Shown here piece by piece: positions 36,101 through 43,772 of a stretch of 64,000 nucleotides of DNA. A program made the position numbers and the translations under genes. The notes under the pieces are model-generated. The model was given only the letters and a program-made list of their open reading frames with translations, did not search any database and was not told where the DNA came from. The DNA comes from Streptomyces sp. STR69. GTDB lineage: Bacteria; Actinomycetota; Actinomycetes; Streptomycetales; Streptomycetaceae. The DNA lies in contig NZ_JALJRY010000043.1 of NCBI RefSeq assembly GCF_024519455.1, positions 1 to 64,000 on the forward strand, read 5' to 3'. Positions within the stretch are counted from its first letter, which is position 1. Every line of letters starts with the position of its first letter.

Positions 36101-36844
36101 ACCGGTGCGGCCGCCGAGGTCCCGGTCTCGCTGACGGTCCCGAGGCACGCCGCCGTCGCGCGGAAGGTGACGCTGTCGCTCGCGGTGCCGGACGGTTGGA
36201 GTGCGAAGGCCACCGGCCCGACCGGGTTCGCCCAGGTGAAGCCGGGCGCCACGGTGACCACGACGTACACCGTCACTCCGCCCGCCGACCCGGTCGCCTA
36301 CGCCCTGCTGACCGCGACCGCGACGCTGCGGCAGCAGGGCGGCGCGGGGACCGTCACAGGTGAACGCGCCGTCCAGGTGCCACCGCCCGCACCGGTCGGC
36401 GACACGTACGTCAGCGACCTGCCCCTGGTCAAAGCGGTGAACGGCTGGGGACCGGTCGAGAAGGACCTGTCCAACGGCGAGTCCGAGGCCGGCGACGGCC
36501 ACACCCTCACCATCGGCGGCACCACATACGCCAAGGGCCTGGGCGTGCACGCCGACAGCCAGGTCCGCGTCTACCTCGGCGGCGGCTGCACCCGGTTCAC
36601 CGCGACCGCCGGGGTGGACGACGAGGTGGGCGACGGCGGCAGCGTCTCGTTCCGGGTGGTCGCCGACGGCCGGACGCTGCTGAACACCCCGGTGGTGTAC
36701 GGCACCGACGGCGGCACCGCCATCGACGTGGACATCACCGGCGCGGGCTGGCTGGACCTACTGGTGCACGGGGGCGGCGACATCTCCTCCGACCACGCCG
36801 ACTGGGCCGCCGCCCGGCTGACCTGCGCGGGAGGCACCCCATGA
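33179..36844 (+). CDS. Secreted GH35 beta-galactosidase (first copy)
   Basis: A 1221-residue multidomain beta-galactosidase. After a signal peptide (about 1-26) comes the GH35 barrel (about 45-370) with acid/base E197 in YQVENEYQG and nucleophile E284 in IIPEAQGG. The GH35 beta domains follow, including two jelly rolls (GNVWYRGRFT and GVRWYRTTARL are the usual marker strands). A NEW3-type domain (about 965-1060) and a C-terminal NPCBM (about 1075-1221, YAKGLGVHADSQVRVYLGG) complete it. NPCBM modules bind galactose or GlcNAc-containing glycans. It should remove terminal beta-galactose outside the cell. It is coupled by ATGA overlaps to the genes on both sides and closely resembles the next gene. 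Confidence 0.95.
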   Translation: MRGRWSALLTALLLAIGCLGTTAAHGETRTVVKAASPQAHTVTYDQYSVKIDGRPLYIWGAEIHYFRLPSPDAWRDVLQKIKAGGFNAVSLYFDWGYHSSKPGSYDFTGIRNVDRLLDEAERAGLYVIARPGPYINAEVSGGGFPAWRKTRTGVNRTSEAGYLADAREWMSRINPIIARHQLTRGTGSVILYQVENEYQGGRHDADYMQTLIDWARADGIDVPTFVNDGGANQNWVSGKGAPDIYGFDAYPQGFDCTKPDTWRNLPDYSYVKAWKPQSPLIIPEAQGGAFDPWGGTGYQSCAQLTGPDFTRVFAKTNIAAGVSGQSFYMTYGGTNWGWQADPNAVYTSYDYGAAISESRQLTDKYQEFKRLGYLVTSVGSLARTEKADAPAPTDDALRIDRRVNPDDGTQFFTVRHADTTVKTTNSTTLSISGKDGDYPRVPQQGAVTVAGRDAKLLVAGYDLGDQRLVYSTSEIMTHARIGDREVALLYGRHGEDGETVLRYAAKPKVTVLDGDVSVHWDAGRGDLRLDYTHSGLARVFVNGLELLIADDAETAHWWRQDTGAGPVLVRGPSLVRTAEVTADGTLRLTGDSTKKTKIDVIADTSKVARTTWNGDATAVTRSPRTVDLPALTTWKYHDEAPEAAPGFDDSSWTTAARLTSNNPDLDGSLPVLAMDEYGYHQGNVWYRGRFTTTGHATALALDANTGPTGQYSVWLNGTYLGSSGDGAHTFDIPAGTLSPSGEDNVVSVLAVNAGNNEEWGHDYSKEPRGLISAAMVGGASTITWKIQGDLDGENPVDTARGAYNNGGLYGERSGWSLPGYPDGGWSRTTLASATATTRPGVRWYRTTARLDLPRGQDTSVGLDLGQTAGASTAHQTLVYVNGWLIGRYLPATGPQTRFVIPKGLLHEQGQNTIALAVWSTADNAGPGTAKLVDLGSVAGGIDVATVAAPSYHAKTYTVPQATAQVTVDAGPFLSTGAAAEVPVSLTVPRHAAVARKVTLSLAVPDGWSAKATGPTGFAQVKPGATVTTTYTVTPPADPVAYALLTATATLRQQGGAGTVTGERAVQVPPPAPVGDTYVSDLPLVKAVNGWGPVEKDLSNGESEAGDGHTLTIGGTTYAKGLGVHADSQVRVYLGGGCTRFTATAGVDDEVGDGGSVSFRVVADGRTLLNTPVVYGTDGGTAIDVDITGAGWLDLLVHGGGDISSDHADWAAARLTCAGGTP

Positions 36845-39800
36845 AGCTCGTGAAACTGCTGCGTACCGTCCTGTCCACCGCTCTGGCCGCCGTGCTGCTC
36901 GCCGCACTCACCGCTGCGGTCCCAGCCGCCCGGGCCTCGGCCGCATCCCCGGCGCGGTCGACGGCGGTCCACCAGGTCGGCTACGACAAGTACTCCGTCA
37001 CGATCGACGGCCAACGAGTCATGCTGTGGTCCGGGGAGTTCCACTACTGGCGGCTGCCCAGCCCCGACCTGTGGCGGGACGTCCTGCAGAAGATCAAGGC
37101 GAGCGGTATGAACGCCGTCTCGATCTACTTCGACTGGGCCTACCACTCCCCCGCCCGGGGCACGTACGACTTCACCGGCGTCCGTGACGTCGACAAGCTG
37201 CTCGACATGGCGCAGGAGGCCGGGCTCTACGTCATCGCCCGGCCCGGCCCGTACATCAACGCCGAGACGGACGGCGGAGGTTTCCCCGGCTGGCTGACGA
37301 CCCAGAAGGGCCGGGCCCGCTCCACCGACCCGGACTACCTGGACGCCGCCCACGAGTGGCTGCGCCACATCGACACGATCCTCGCCCGCCACCAGGTCAG
37401 CAACGGCACCGGCCCGGTGCTGCTCTACCAGGTCGAGAACGAGCTGTACGACCCGGACGGCCGCGCCTACATGGTCGACCTGAGCAAGCAGGCACGGTCC
37501 GACGGGATCACCGTCCCGCTCGTCGGCAACGAGCCGGAGCCGCAGTACGCGGGCGGCGAGGGGCTGGACTTCGTCGGGGCGCTCGACCAGTACAACGCCT
37601 TCTGCCAGGGCCCGTGGTGGGTGCCCGATCTGACCCGCCCCGACGCCACGAAACCGCTCGCGGTCTTCGAGGCGGGCACCGGCTGGTTCCAGACCTGGGG
37701 AGACACGGGCTACGACAAGTGCCGCCAGACCATGGGTCCCGCCTACCAGAAGATCGTCAACAAGGCCGAGATCATGCAGGGCACCACGATCGAGAACCTG
37801 TACATGGCCTACGGCGGCACCAACTGGGGCTGGCTCGCCGACCCGCGCCAGGTGTACACGTCCTACGACTACGGCGCCCCGATCACCGAGGCCCGCCAGA
37901 CCGGTGCCGACTACGACGAGCTCAAGCGGCAGGGCCTGTTCTACACGACCACCGCCCCCCTGACGAAGACGGAGCCGGTCGACGCGCCCGCCTCCTCCGA
38001 CGAGACGGCCAGCCTCACGGCCCGCGCCAACCCGGACACCGGGACGCAGTTCCTGTACCTGCGGCACGCCGACGCGACGGCCGGCTCCGACACCACCACC
38101 AGGTTCAACTGGCAGACCCCGGACGGCACCTATCCGGTGAGCGTGCGGCTCAACGGGCAGACCGGCAAGATCCTCGTCGCCGGGTACGACCTGGGCGGAC
38201 AGCGGCTCGTGTACTCGACCAGCGAGCTGATGACGAGTACGTCCGCCGCCAACCGGGACGTCGCGCTGCTGTACGGCGCCGACGGCGACCCGGGGCAGAC
38301 CGTGCTGCGCTACGCGTCGAAGCCCGCCGTCACCGTGCTGGACGGCACGGCCAAGGCCACCTGGGACGCGGACCACGGCGACCTGAAGCTGGACTACACC
38401 CACTCCGGCCTCACCCGGATCCTGATCCACGGCGGCGGCCGACGCGACCTGATGCTGCTCGTCGGAACCGACGACCAGGCCGCCGACTTCTGGCGGCCCG
38501 ACGGCAGCACCCTGGTGCGCGGCACCGAACTCGTGCGCACCGCAACTGCCAGGGGGAGCACACTCGCGCTCACCGGCGACGCGTCGAAGGCCGGACCGCT
38601 GGAGGTGTTCGCCTCACCCGCCGTCAGGAACGTCACCTGGAACGGCAGCCCGGTCACCGTACGCCGCACGGCGTCCGGCAGCCTGCTCGGGTCCGTGCCA
38701 GGGCCCAAGGACGTGAAACTGCCGCAGCTGACGCACTGGAAGAAGTCCACCGAGACACCCGAAGTCGCACCCGCCTTCGACGACTCCTCCTGGACGTACG
38801 CCGACAAACTGACCACCGACAACCCCACCCGGCCCGGCACCCTGCCGGTCCCGTACCAGGACGAGTACGGCTATCACTACGGATACGTCTGGTACCGGGG
38901 CCACTTCACGGCGTCCGGCACCGAGAAGTCCCTGTCGCTCACCGCGTACGCGACCAATCCCGACACCTCCTCGCGGGCCGTCGGCGCCTACTCGGTGTGG
39001 ATCAACGGGAAGTTCGCCGGGACCAGCGAGACCGGCCGACACACCTTCCCCCTCCACCCCGGGCTGCTGCACAAGGGGGCGGACAACGTCGTCTCCGTCC
39101 TGGTCGGCACGATGGGCCACAACGAGGACTTCGCCTACGCCGGCGACGACCACAAGCAGCCGCGCGGCCTGACCGCCGCGTATCTCTCCGGCTCCGACGC
39201 CCGCATCACCTGGCGCATCCAGGGCGCACGGGGCGGCGAACAGCCCGTGGACACCGCGCGCGGAGCCATGAACACCGGCGGCCTGTACGGCGAGCGGTCG
39301 GGCTGGACCCTGCCGGGCTACCCGGACCAGAAGTGGCAGGACACCTCCTTGCCGGCGTCCGACACCACCCCGGGCATCGCCTGGTACCGCACGAGCTTCA
39401 CCAGCCGTATGCCGGCGGGCCAGGACGTCTCCGTCGGCGTCACCATCGCCGACGACGCCCAGCGCGACTACCGGGCCCTGATCTACGTCAACGGCTGGCT
39501 GATGGGCCAGTACGTCAACGACACCGGCCCACAGCACACCTTCCCTGTCCCCAACGGCATTCTGCGCGCCGACGGCAGGAACACCATCGCCATCGCCTCC
39601 TGGAACGAGGACGGCACCAGCGGCGGCCTCGGCAAGGTGACGCTGACCCGACTCGGCAACGTCACCTCCTCCCTGCGCGTCGCCGACGTCAGGGCACCCT
39701 CGTACGACGCGGCGGTCTACGCCCAGCAGGCCACCGCGGCGACCGTGGGCGTCGACGCCCCCGACATCGTCGAGCCGGGCGGCACCTACCAGGTCACCGC

Positions 39801-40530
39801 CACCGTCGCGGTACCCCGCACCGGCCGGGCGTTGCGCGGCACCGTCCTCAGCCTGACGGGCCTCCCCGACGGCTGGACAGCGACGCCGCAGAACCCGGTA
39901 CAGGTGGGCACCGTGAAACCGGGAGCCACGGCCGAAGCGCGGTGGACGCTCGACGTCCCGGCCGACCAGGCGACGGACGCAGTCCTGGTCCTGAAGGCGA
40001 AGGCGTCCTTCAACGGCGGTTCCGTGACCGGGGAGAAGGCGGTCGCCGCTCAGCCACCGCCGCTCACGGCCGGCGAGCACTACATCAGCGACCTGCCGTT
40101 CCGGTCCAGCAGCAACGGCTGGGGCCCGGTCGAACGCGACCAATCCAACGGCGAGAACGCCGAGGGCGACGGCCTGCCCCTCACACTGCACGACACCACG
40201 TACGCCAAGGGGCTCGGCACCCACGCCGCGAGCAGCGCCCAGGTCTGGCTCGGCGGCAGCTGCACCACCTTCCACGCGGCGCTCGGCCTGGACCAGGAGA
40301 CGTACGGCCGCTCCGACGGCCCGGCCACGGTGGACTTCACCGTCCTCGCCGACGGCGAACAGGTCTACGACAGCGGCACCGTGGACCGCGACACGGACAC
40401 CAAGGCGATCGACGTCGACGTCAGCGGGGCACGGCAGCTGGAACTGGTCGTCTCGGACGCCGGGGACGGCAACGCCCTGGACCATGCCGACTGGGCGGAC
40501 GCCAAGGTGACCTGCGGCGGAGGTGCCTGA
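36841..40530 (+). CDS. Secreted GH35 beta-galactosidase (second copy)
   Basis: A 1229-residue paralogue of the preceding gene with the same order of domains: signal peptide (1-35), GH35 barrel, galactosidase beta domains, NEW3-type and NPCBM. The acid/base is E201 in YQVENELYD and the nucleophile E277 in LAVFEAGTGW. The segments after the nucleophile and the substrate loop (NAFCQGPWWVPDL) differ clearly from copy one, which suggests different linkage or aglycone preference rather than simple redundancy. The start overlaps the previous stop (ATGA, 36841-36844), and its stop shares one base with the next start. Confidence 0.95.
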   Translation: MKLVKLLRTVLSTALAAVLLAALTAAVPAARASAASPARSTAVHQVGYDKYSVTIDGQRVMLWSGEFHYWRLPSPDLWRDVLQKIKASGMNAVSIYFDWAYHSPARGTYDFTGVRDVDKLLDMAQEAGLYVIARPGPYINAETDGGGFPGWLTTQKGRARSTDPDYLDAAHEWLRHIDTILARHQVSNGTGPVLLYQVENELYDPDGRAYMVDLSKQARSDGITVPLVGNEPEPQYAGGEGLDFVGALDQYNAFCQGPWWVPDLTRPDATKPLAVFEAGTGWFQTWGDTGYDKCRQTMGPAYQKIVNKAEIMQGTTIENLYMAYGGTNWGWLADPRQVYTSYDYGAPITEARQTGADYDELKRQGLFYTTTAPLTKTEPVDAPASSDETASLTARANPDTGTQFLYLRHADATAGSDTTTRFNWQTPDGTYPVSVRLNGQTGKILVAGYDLGGQRLVYSTSELMTSTSAANRDVALLYGADGDPGQTVLRYASKPAVTVLDGTAKATWDADHGDLKLDYTHSGLTRILIHGGGRRDLMLLVGTDDQAADFWRPDGSTLVRGTELVRTATARGSTLALTGDASKAGPLEVFASPAVRNVTWNGSPVTVRRTASGSLLGSVPGPKDVKLPQLTHWKKSTETPEVAPAFDDSSWTYADKLTTDNPTRPGTLPVPYQDEYGYHYGYVWYRGHFTASGTEKSLSLTAYATNPDTSSRAVGAYSVWINGKFAGTSETGRHTFPLHPGLLHKGADNVVSVLVGTMGHNEDFAYAGDDHKQPRGLTAAYLSGSDARITWRIQGARGGEQPVDTARGAMNTGGLYGERSGWTLPGYPDQKWQDTSLPASDTTPGIAWYRTSFTSRMPAGQDVSVGVTIADDAQRDYRALIYVNGWLMGQYVNDTGPQHTFPVPNGILRADGRNTIAIASWNEDGTSGGLGKVTLTRLGNVTSSLRVADVRAPSYDAAVYAQQATAATVGVDAPDIVEPGGTYQVTATVAVPRTGRALRGTVLSLTGLPDGWTATPQNPVQVGTVKPGATAEARWTLDVPADQATDAVLVLKAKASFNGGSVTGEKAVAAQPPPLTAGEHYISDLPFRSSSNGWGPVERDQSNGENAEGDGLPLTLHDTTYAKGLGTHAASSAQVWLGGSCTTFHAALGLDQETYGRSDGPATVDFTVLADGEQVYDSGTVDRDTDTKAIDVDVSGARQLELVVSDAGDGNALDHADWADAKVTCGGGA

Positions 40531-42533
40531 TGCCCATCGGGAGTGGAACCCTCCGCCGCGGCTCTGCGGCGCTGATCCTGGCCGCCCCGCTGCTCGGCAC
40601 GGCTCCCGGCGCCACGGGCTCCGGGCCGGTCACCTTCGCGACACCCGGCTACGAACTGCACGTCGCCACAGACCGGTTGACCCTCACGACGGTACGGGCG
40701 GGTCGGACCGTGCTGGCCACGGCGGCCGGGGCGTTCCGGTTCCGGATCGGCGACGACTGGTACCTCGTCCGGGAGGTCACCGACAGCAGCCGCGAGGGCG
40801 ACACGGTGCACGTCACCGCCGCCACCGATCTCCCGGACGTCACCGTGGACCTGAGGATCACTCTGCGGTCCGACCGGTACGACGTGAACTGGTCGCTGTC
40901 CGGGACCACCGCCGACGTGCTCAGCACGGCGTACGACCTGGACAGCGCCGGACACTGGTACGGGCACGGCGAGAACACCGACCAGACCGTCCAGCCGTGG
41001 CCGCTGGACTCGGGGCAGCTGGTCGATGCCGCGTTCAGCCCGGCGTCGTACCAGGTGGTGTCCCCCTTCTGGTACACCGCCGACGGCACCGGGCTGCGGG
41101 TCGACACCGACGAGCCGATGGACGTACGCATCAACTCCGGCGGCAACGGGCTCGGCGAGTTCACCGTCGCAGGTGACCGTCCGGCCACCTCCACGGTGTT
41201 CGTCGAGGACACCCCCGCCGAGGTGTACCGCGACCACATCGCGCTGGTCGGCAAGCCCGAGCGCTCCGACACGTCCTACGCCCAGTACGCGACACCGCTG
41301 TGGAACTCCTGGGCACAGCTCTACGGCGAACAGAACCAGCAGAACGTACTCGCCTGGGCTCGTGCGCTGGCCGCCGCCGGGCTCGGCGGGCACGCCCTGC
41401 AGATCGAGGAGAGCGTGATCGCCGCCGACTTCGACGAGCGTTTCCCCGATCTCCCCGCCCTCTCCGGGGAGTTGAAGCGCCTCGGGTTCGACCTCGGCAT
41501 GTGGACCGGCTTGTACATGCCCGAGACCGCTGCCGGCTTCTCCCAGGCCGTCGACAAGGGATATCTGCTCAAAGACCCCTCCGATCCGTCCAGGCCGTGC
41601 CTGTTCACCTGGTGGAACGGTCGGCAGACCGGACTGATCGACCTCGCGAACCCGGCCGCGCGGCAGTGGTACACCCAGGGCCTCAAGGCGCAGGTGAGCG
41701 AATCCGGAGTGGCGGGATTCAAGTTCGACACCGCCTTCTTCGACGACCGGTGCGCCCCCTATCCGGGATCCACCCGTGCCGACTACGTGAGATACGGCAC
41801 CGAGCTGGCCGACGAGTTCGACCAGCAGGGGGCGGGATTACGGGTCGCGTGGAACGCCGCGCAGGCCCAGGGCTTCGCCACCCGTACGGCCGACAAGCCG
41901 ACCACCTTCGCCGGGCTGCGCGCCGCGGTCTCGGCCAACCTGGCGGTCTCCACGATCGGTTACCCGTTCGTCGAGACCGACATGATCGGCGGCTCGCTCC
42001 AGTATCCGCCGCCCACCGCCGAGGTTCTGGTCCGCTGGGCGCAGGCGGCCTCCCTGATGCCACTCATGTACGCCTCGACCTCACCCACCGGCGTCAGGGA
42101 CGCGACGACCGGCGAGTGGGTCGGCTACGACCCGCAGACGGTCGGGCTGTACCGCGCGGCCATCGCCACGCACGTGCGGCTGGCTCCCTACATCTGGGAC
42201 CAGGTCCAGCAGACCCTGAAGACCGGCGACCCGATCATGCGACCGCTGTTCTTCGACTTCCCGAAGGACGAGGCGGGTTACACGGTCGCCGACGAGTGGA
42301 TGCTCGGCCCGGCCGTGCTGGCCGCGCCGAAGCTCGACGAAGGCACCACCCGGGACGTGTTCCTGCCCTCGGGAGTGTGGCGCGACGTCCACCGCGGCAC
42401 GGTCGTCCGCGGCCCGACGACGCTCAAGGCGTACGCGGCGCCGCTCGGGGTCACCCCGGCGTTCGTGAACCTCCGGGCCAGGGGCGCCGCCAAGGCGCTC
42501 ACGGCGCTCCGCGCTACCGGCGCGACACGGTAA
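40530..42533 (+). CDS. Secreted GH31 alpha-glycosidase, short form
   Basis: A 667-residue paralogue of the first operon gene that ends after the GH31 C-domain and lacks the NEW3 and LamG-like modules. The signal peptide covers about residues 1-28. The nucleophile is D400 in GFKFDTAFF and the acid D484 in ETDMIGG. In the +1 region LDDKWES of the longer copy is replaced by IEESVIAAD, so the substrate pocket probably differs. The ATG at 40530 uses the last base of the previous stop. Its position mirrors the first GH31, so GH35 genes are bracketed by two GH31 genes. Confidence 0.85.
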   Translation: MPIGSGTLRRGSAALILAAPLLGTAPGATGSGPVTFATPGYELHVATDRLTLTTVRAGRTVLATAAGAFRFRIGDDWYLVREVTDSSREGDTVHVTAATDLPDVTVDLRITLRSDRYDVNWSLSGTTADVLSTAYDLDSAGHWYGHGENTDQTVQPWPLDSGQLVDAAFSPASYQVVSPFWYTADGTGLRVDTDEPMDVRINSGGNGLGEFTVAGDRPATSTVFVEDTPAEVYRDHIALVGKPERSDTSYAQYATPLWNSWAQLYGEQNQQNVLAWARALAAAGLGGHALQIEESVIAADFDERFPDLPALSGELKRLGFDLGMWTGLYMPETAAGFSQAVDKGYLLKDPSDPSRPCLFTWWNGRQTGLIDLANPAARQWYTQGLKAQVSESGVAGFKFDTAFFDDRCAPYPGSTRADYVRYGTELADEFDQQGAGLRVAWNAAQAQGFATRTADKPTTFAGLRAAVSANLAVSTIGYPFVETDMIGGSLQYPPPTAEVLVRWAQAASLMPLMYASTSPTGVRDATTGEWVGYDPQTVGLYRAAIATHVRLAPYIWDQVQQTLKTGDPIMRPLFFDFPKDEAGYTVADEWMLGPAVLAAPKLDEGTTRDVFLPSGVWRDVHRGTVVRGPTTLKAYAAPLGVTPAFVNLRARGAAKALTALRATGATR

Positions 42534-42543
42534 GGGGCGGCAC

Positions 42544-43763
42544 ATGCATGCGATACGGAGCAGGTTCGCGGTGTTGCTGCTGGCGGTCGTCGCCGTCGTG
42601 GCAGGGACGGAGGCGCCCGCCGGCGCCGATCAGCGGGACGACCGGCGCGACTGGACCGGGACCTGGGCCACGGCGCCGAGCGAGTACTACGACGTCTCGG
42701 GGATGTCCGAGGTGACGGTACGGATGCCGGTGCGCACCAGCGTCGGCGGCTCCTGGGTACGCATCCGCCTGTCCAACGCCTATGCCACTGCACCGGTGAC
42801 GATCGGGCACGCGACCGTGGGGCTGCGCGACGGCGGCTCCGCCGTGGCGCACGCGTACGGCCTGAGGTTCGCGGGAAGCGTGACGTGACCGTCCCGGCGG
42901 GCGGCGAGGCGGTCAGCGACCCGGTCCGCCTCACCGTACCGGCCCTGGCCGACCTGGTGGTCAGCCTCTATCTGCCCGGCCGGGTCACGCACATCAGCGA
43001 CCACTGGTGGGCCCAGCAGACCGTGTACTGGACGGACTACGGAGCGGGCGACCACTCCGCCGACGCCGCCGGTGGCGCCTACACCTGGACCACCACCAGC
43101 TGGCCGTTCCTCAGCGGCGTCGAGGTGACCGCGCCGAGGGCCCGGTCGGTGGTGGCGCTCGGCGACTCGATCACCGACGGGTCCTACTCGACGCCCGACA
43201 CCAACCAGCGCTGGCCCGACCTGCTGTCCGCCCGGCTGAACGCCTGCCTGCCCGGCGCCGGGGTGCTCAACGCGGGCATCACCGGCAACCGGATCACCGC
43301 CGGGACCGCGACCAACCCGTCGGCCCTGGACCGCCTCGAACGGGACGTGCTCTCCCAGCCGGGGGCCAGGAGCCTGGTCCTCTTCGAGGGGATCAACGAT
43401 CTCGGCGGGGCCACCGCCGAGCAGATCATCGCCGCCATGACGGAGATCGCCCACCGGGCGCACCAGCGTCACCTGCGCGTCGTCGCCGCCACGATCACGC
43501 CCTACAAGGACTTCACCTGGGGTGGCTGGAGCGAGGCGACGGAGGCCCGGCGGCAGCAGGTCAACGCCTTCGTCCGGGCCTCCGGCGGGATCTTCGACGA
43601 CTACGCCGACTTCGACAAGGCGGTCCGGGATCCGGCCGACCCGCGGCGGCTCGGCGCGGCGTACGACTCCGGCGACCATCTGCATCCCGACGACGCCGGA
43701 ATGAAGGCCTTCGCCGACTCCATCGACCTGACCACGCTCGGCCTCGGCCGCGGCTGTTCCTGA
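42544..43763 (+). pseudogene. SGNH/GDSL esterase split by a 5-base duplication
   Basis: The signal peptide and N-terminal beta domain (MHAIRSRF... to YGLRFAGSVT) run to a stop at 42886-42888. The rest continues in another frame from a GTG at 42885 (VTVPAGGEAVSD) to 43763. The catalytic block is intact: ALGDSITDG with Ser encoded at 43167, LFEGINDL, and SGDHLHPDD. The break coincides with GTGACGTGAC at 42880-42889; removing one GTGAC restores one frame and aligns with the following intact paralogue. The overlapping GTGA could still allow coupled translation of two pieces, but the second would lack a signal peptide. A secreted carbohydrate esterase role is inferred. Confidence 0.8.
42880..42889 (+). 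repeat. GTGAC tandem duplication causing a frameshift
   Basis: Two adjacent copies of GTGAC. A single copy would read G-S-V-T-V-P in frame across the break in the SGNH gene. Confidence 0.75.
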
Positions 43764-43772
43764 GGAGGACCT

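Noticed and set aside
28570..36550. Giant minus-strand open frames opposite the GH31 and GH35 genes
   Set aside because: Antisense artefacts of high GC at third positions; the composition is Gly/Val/Arg-rich and without domains.
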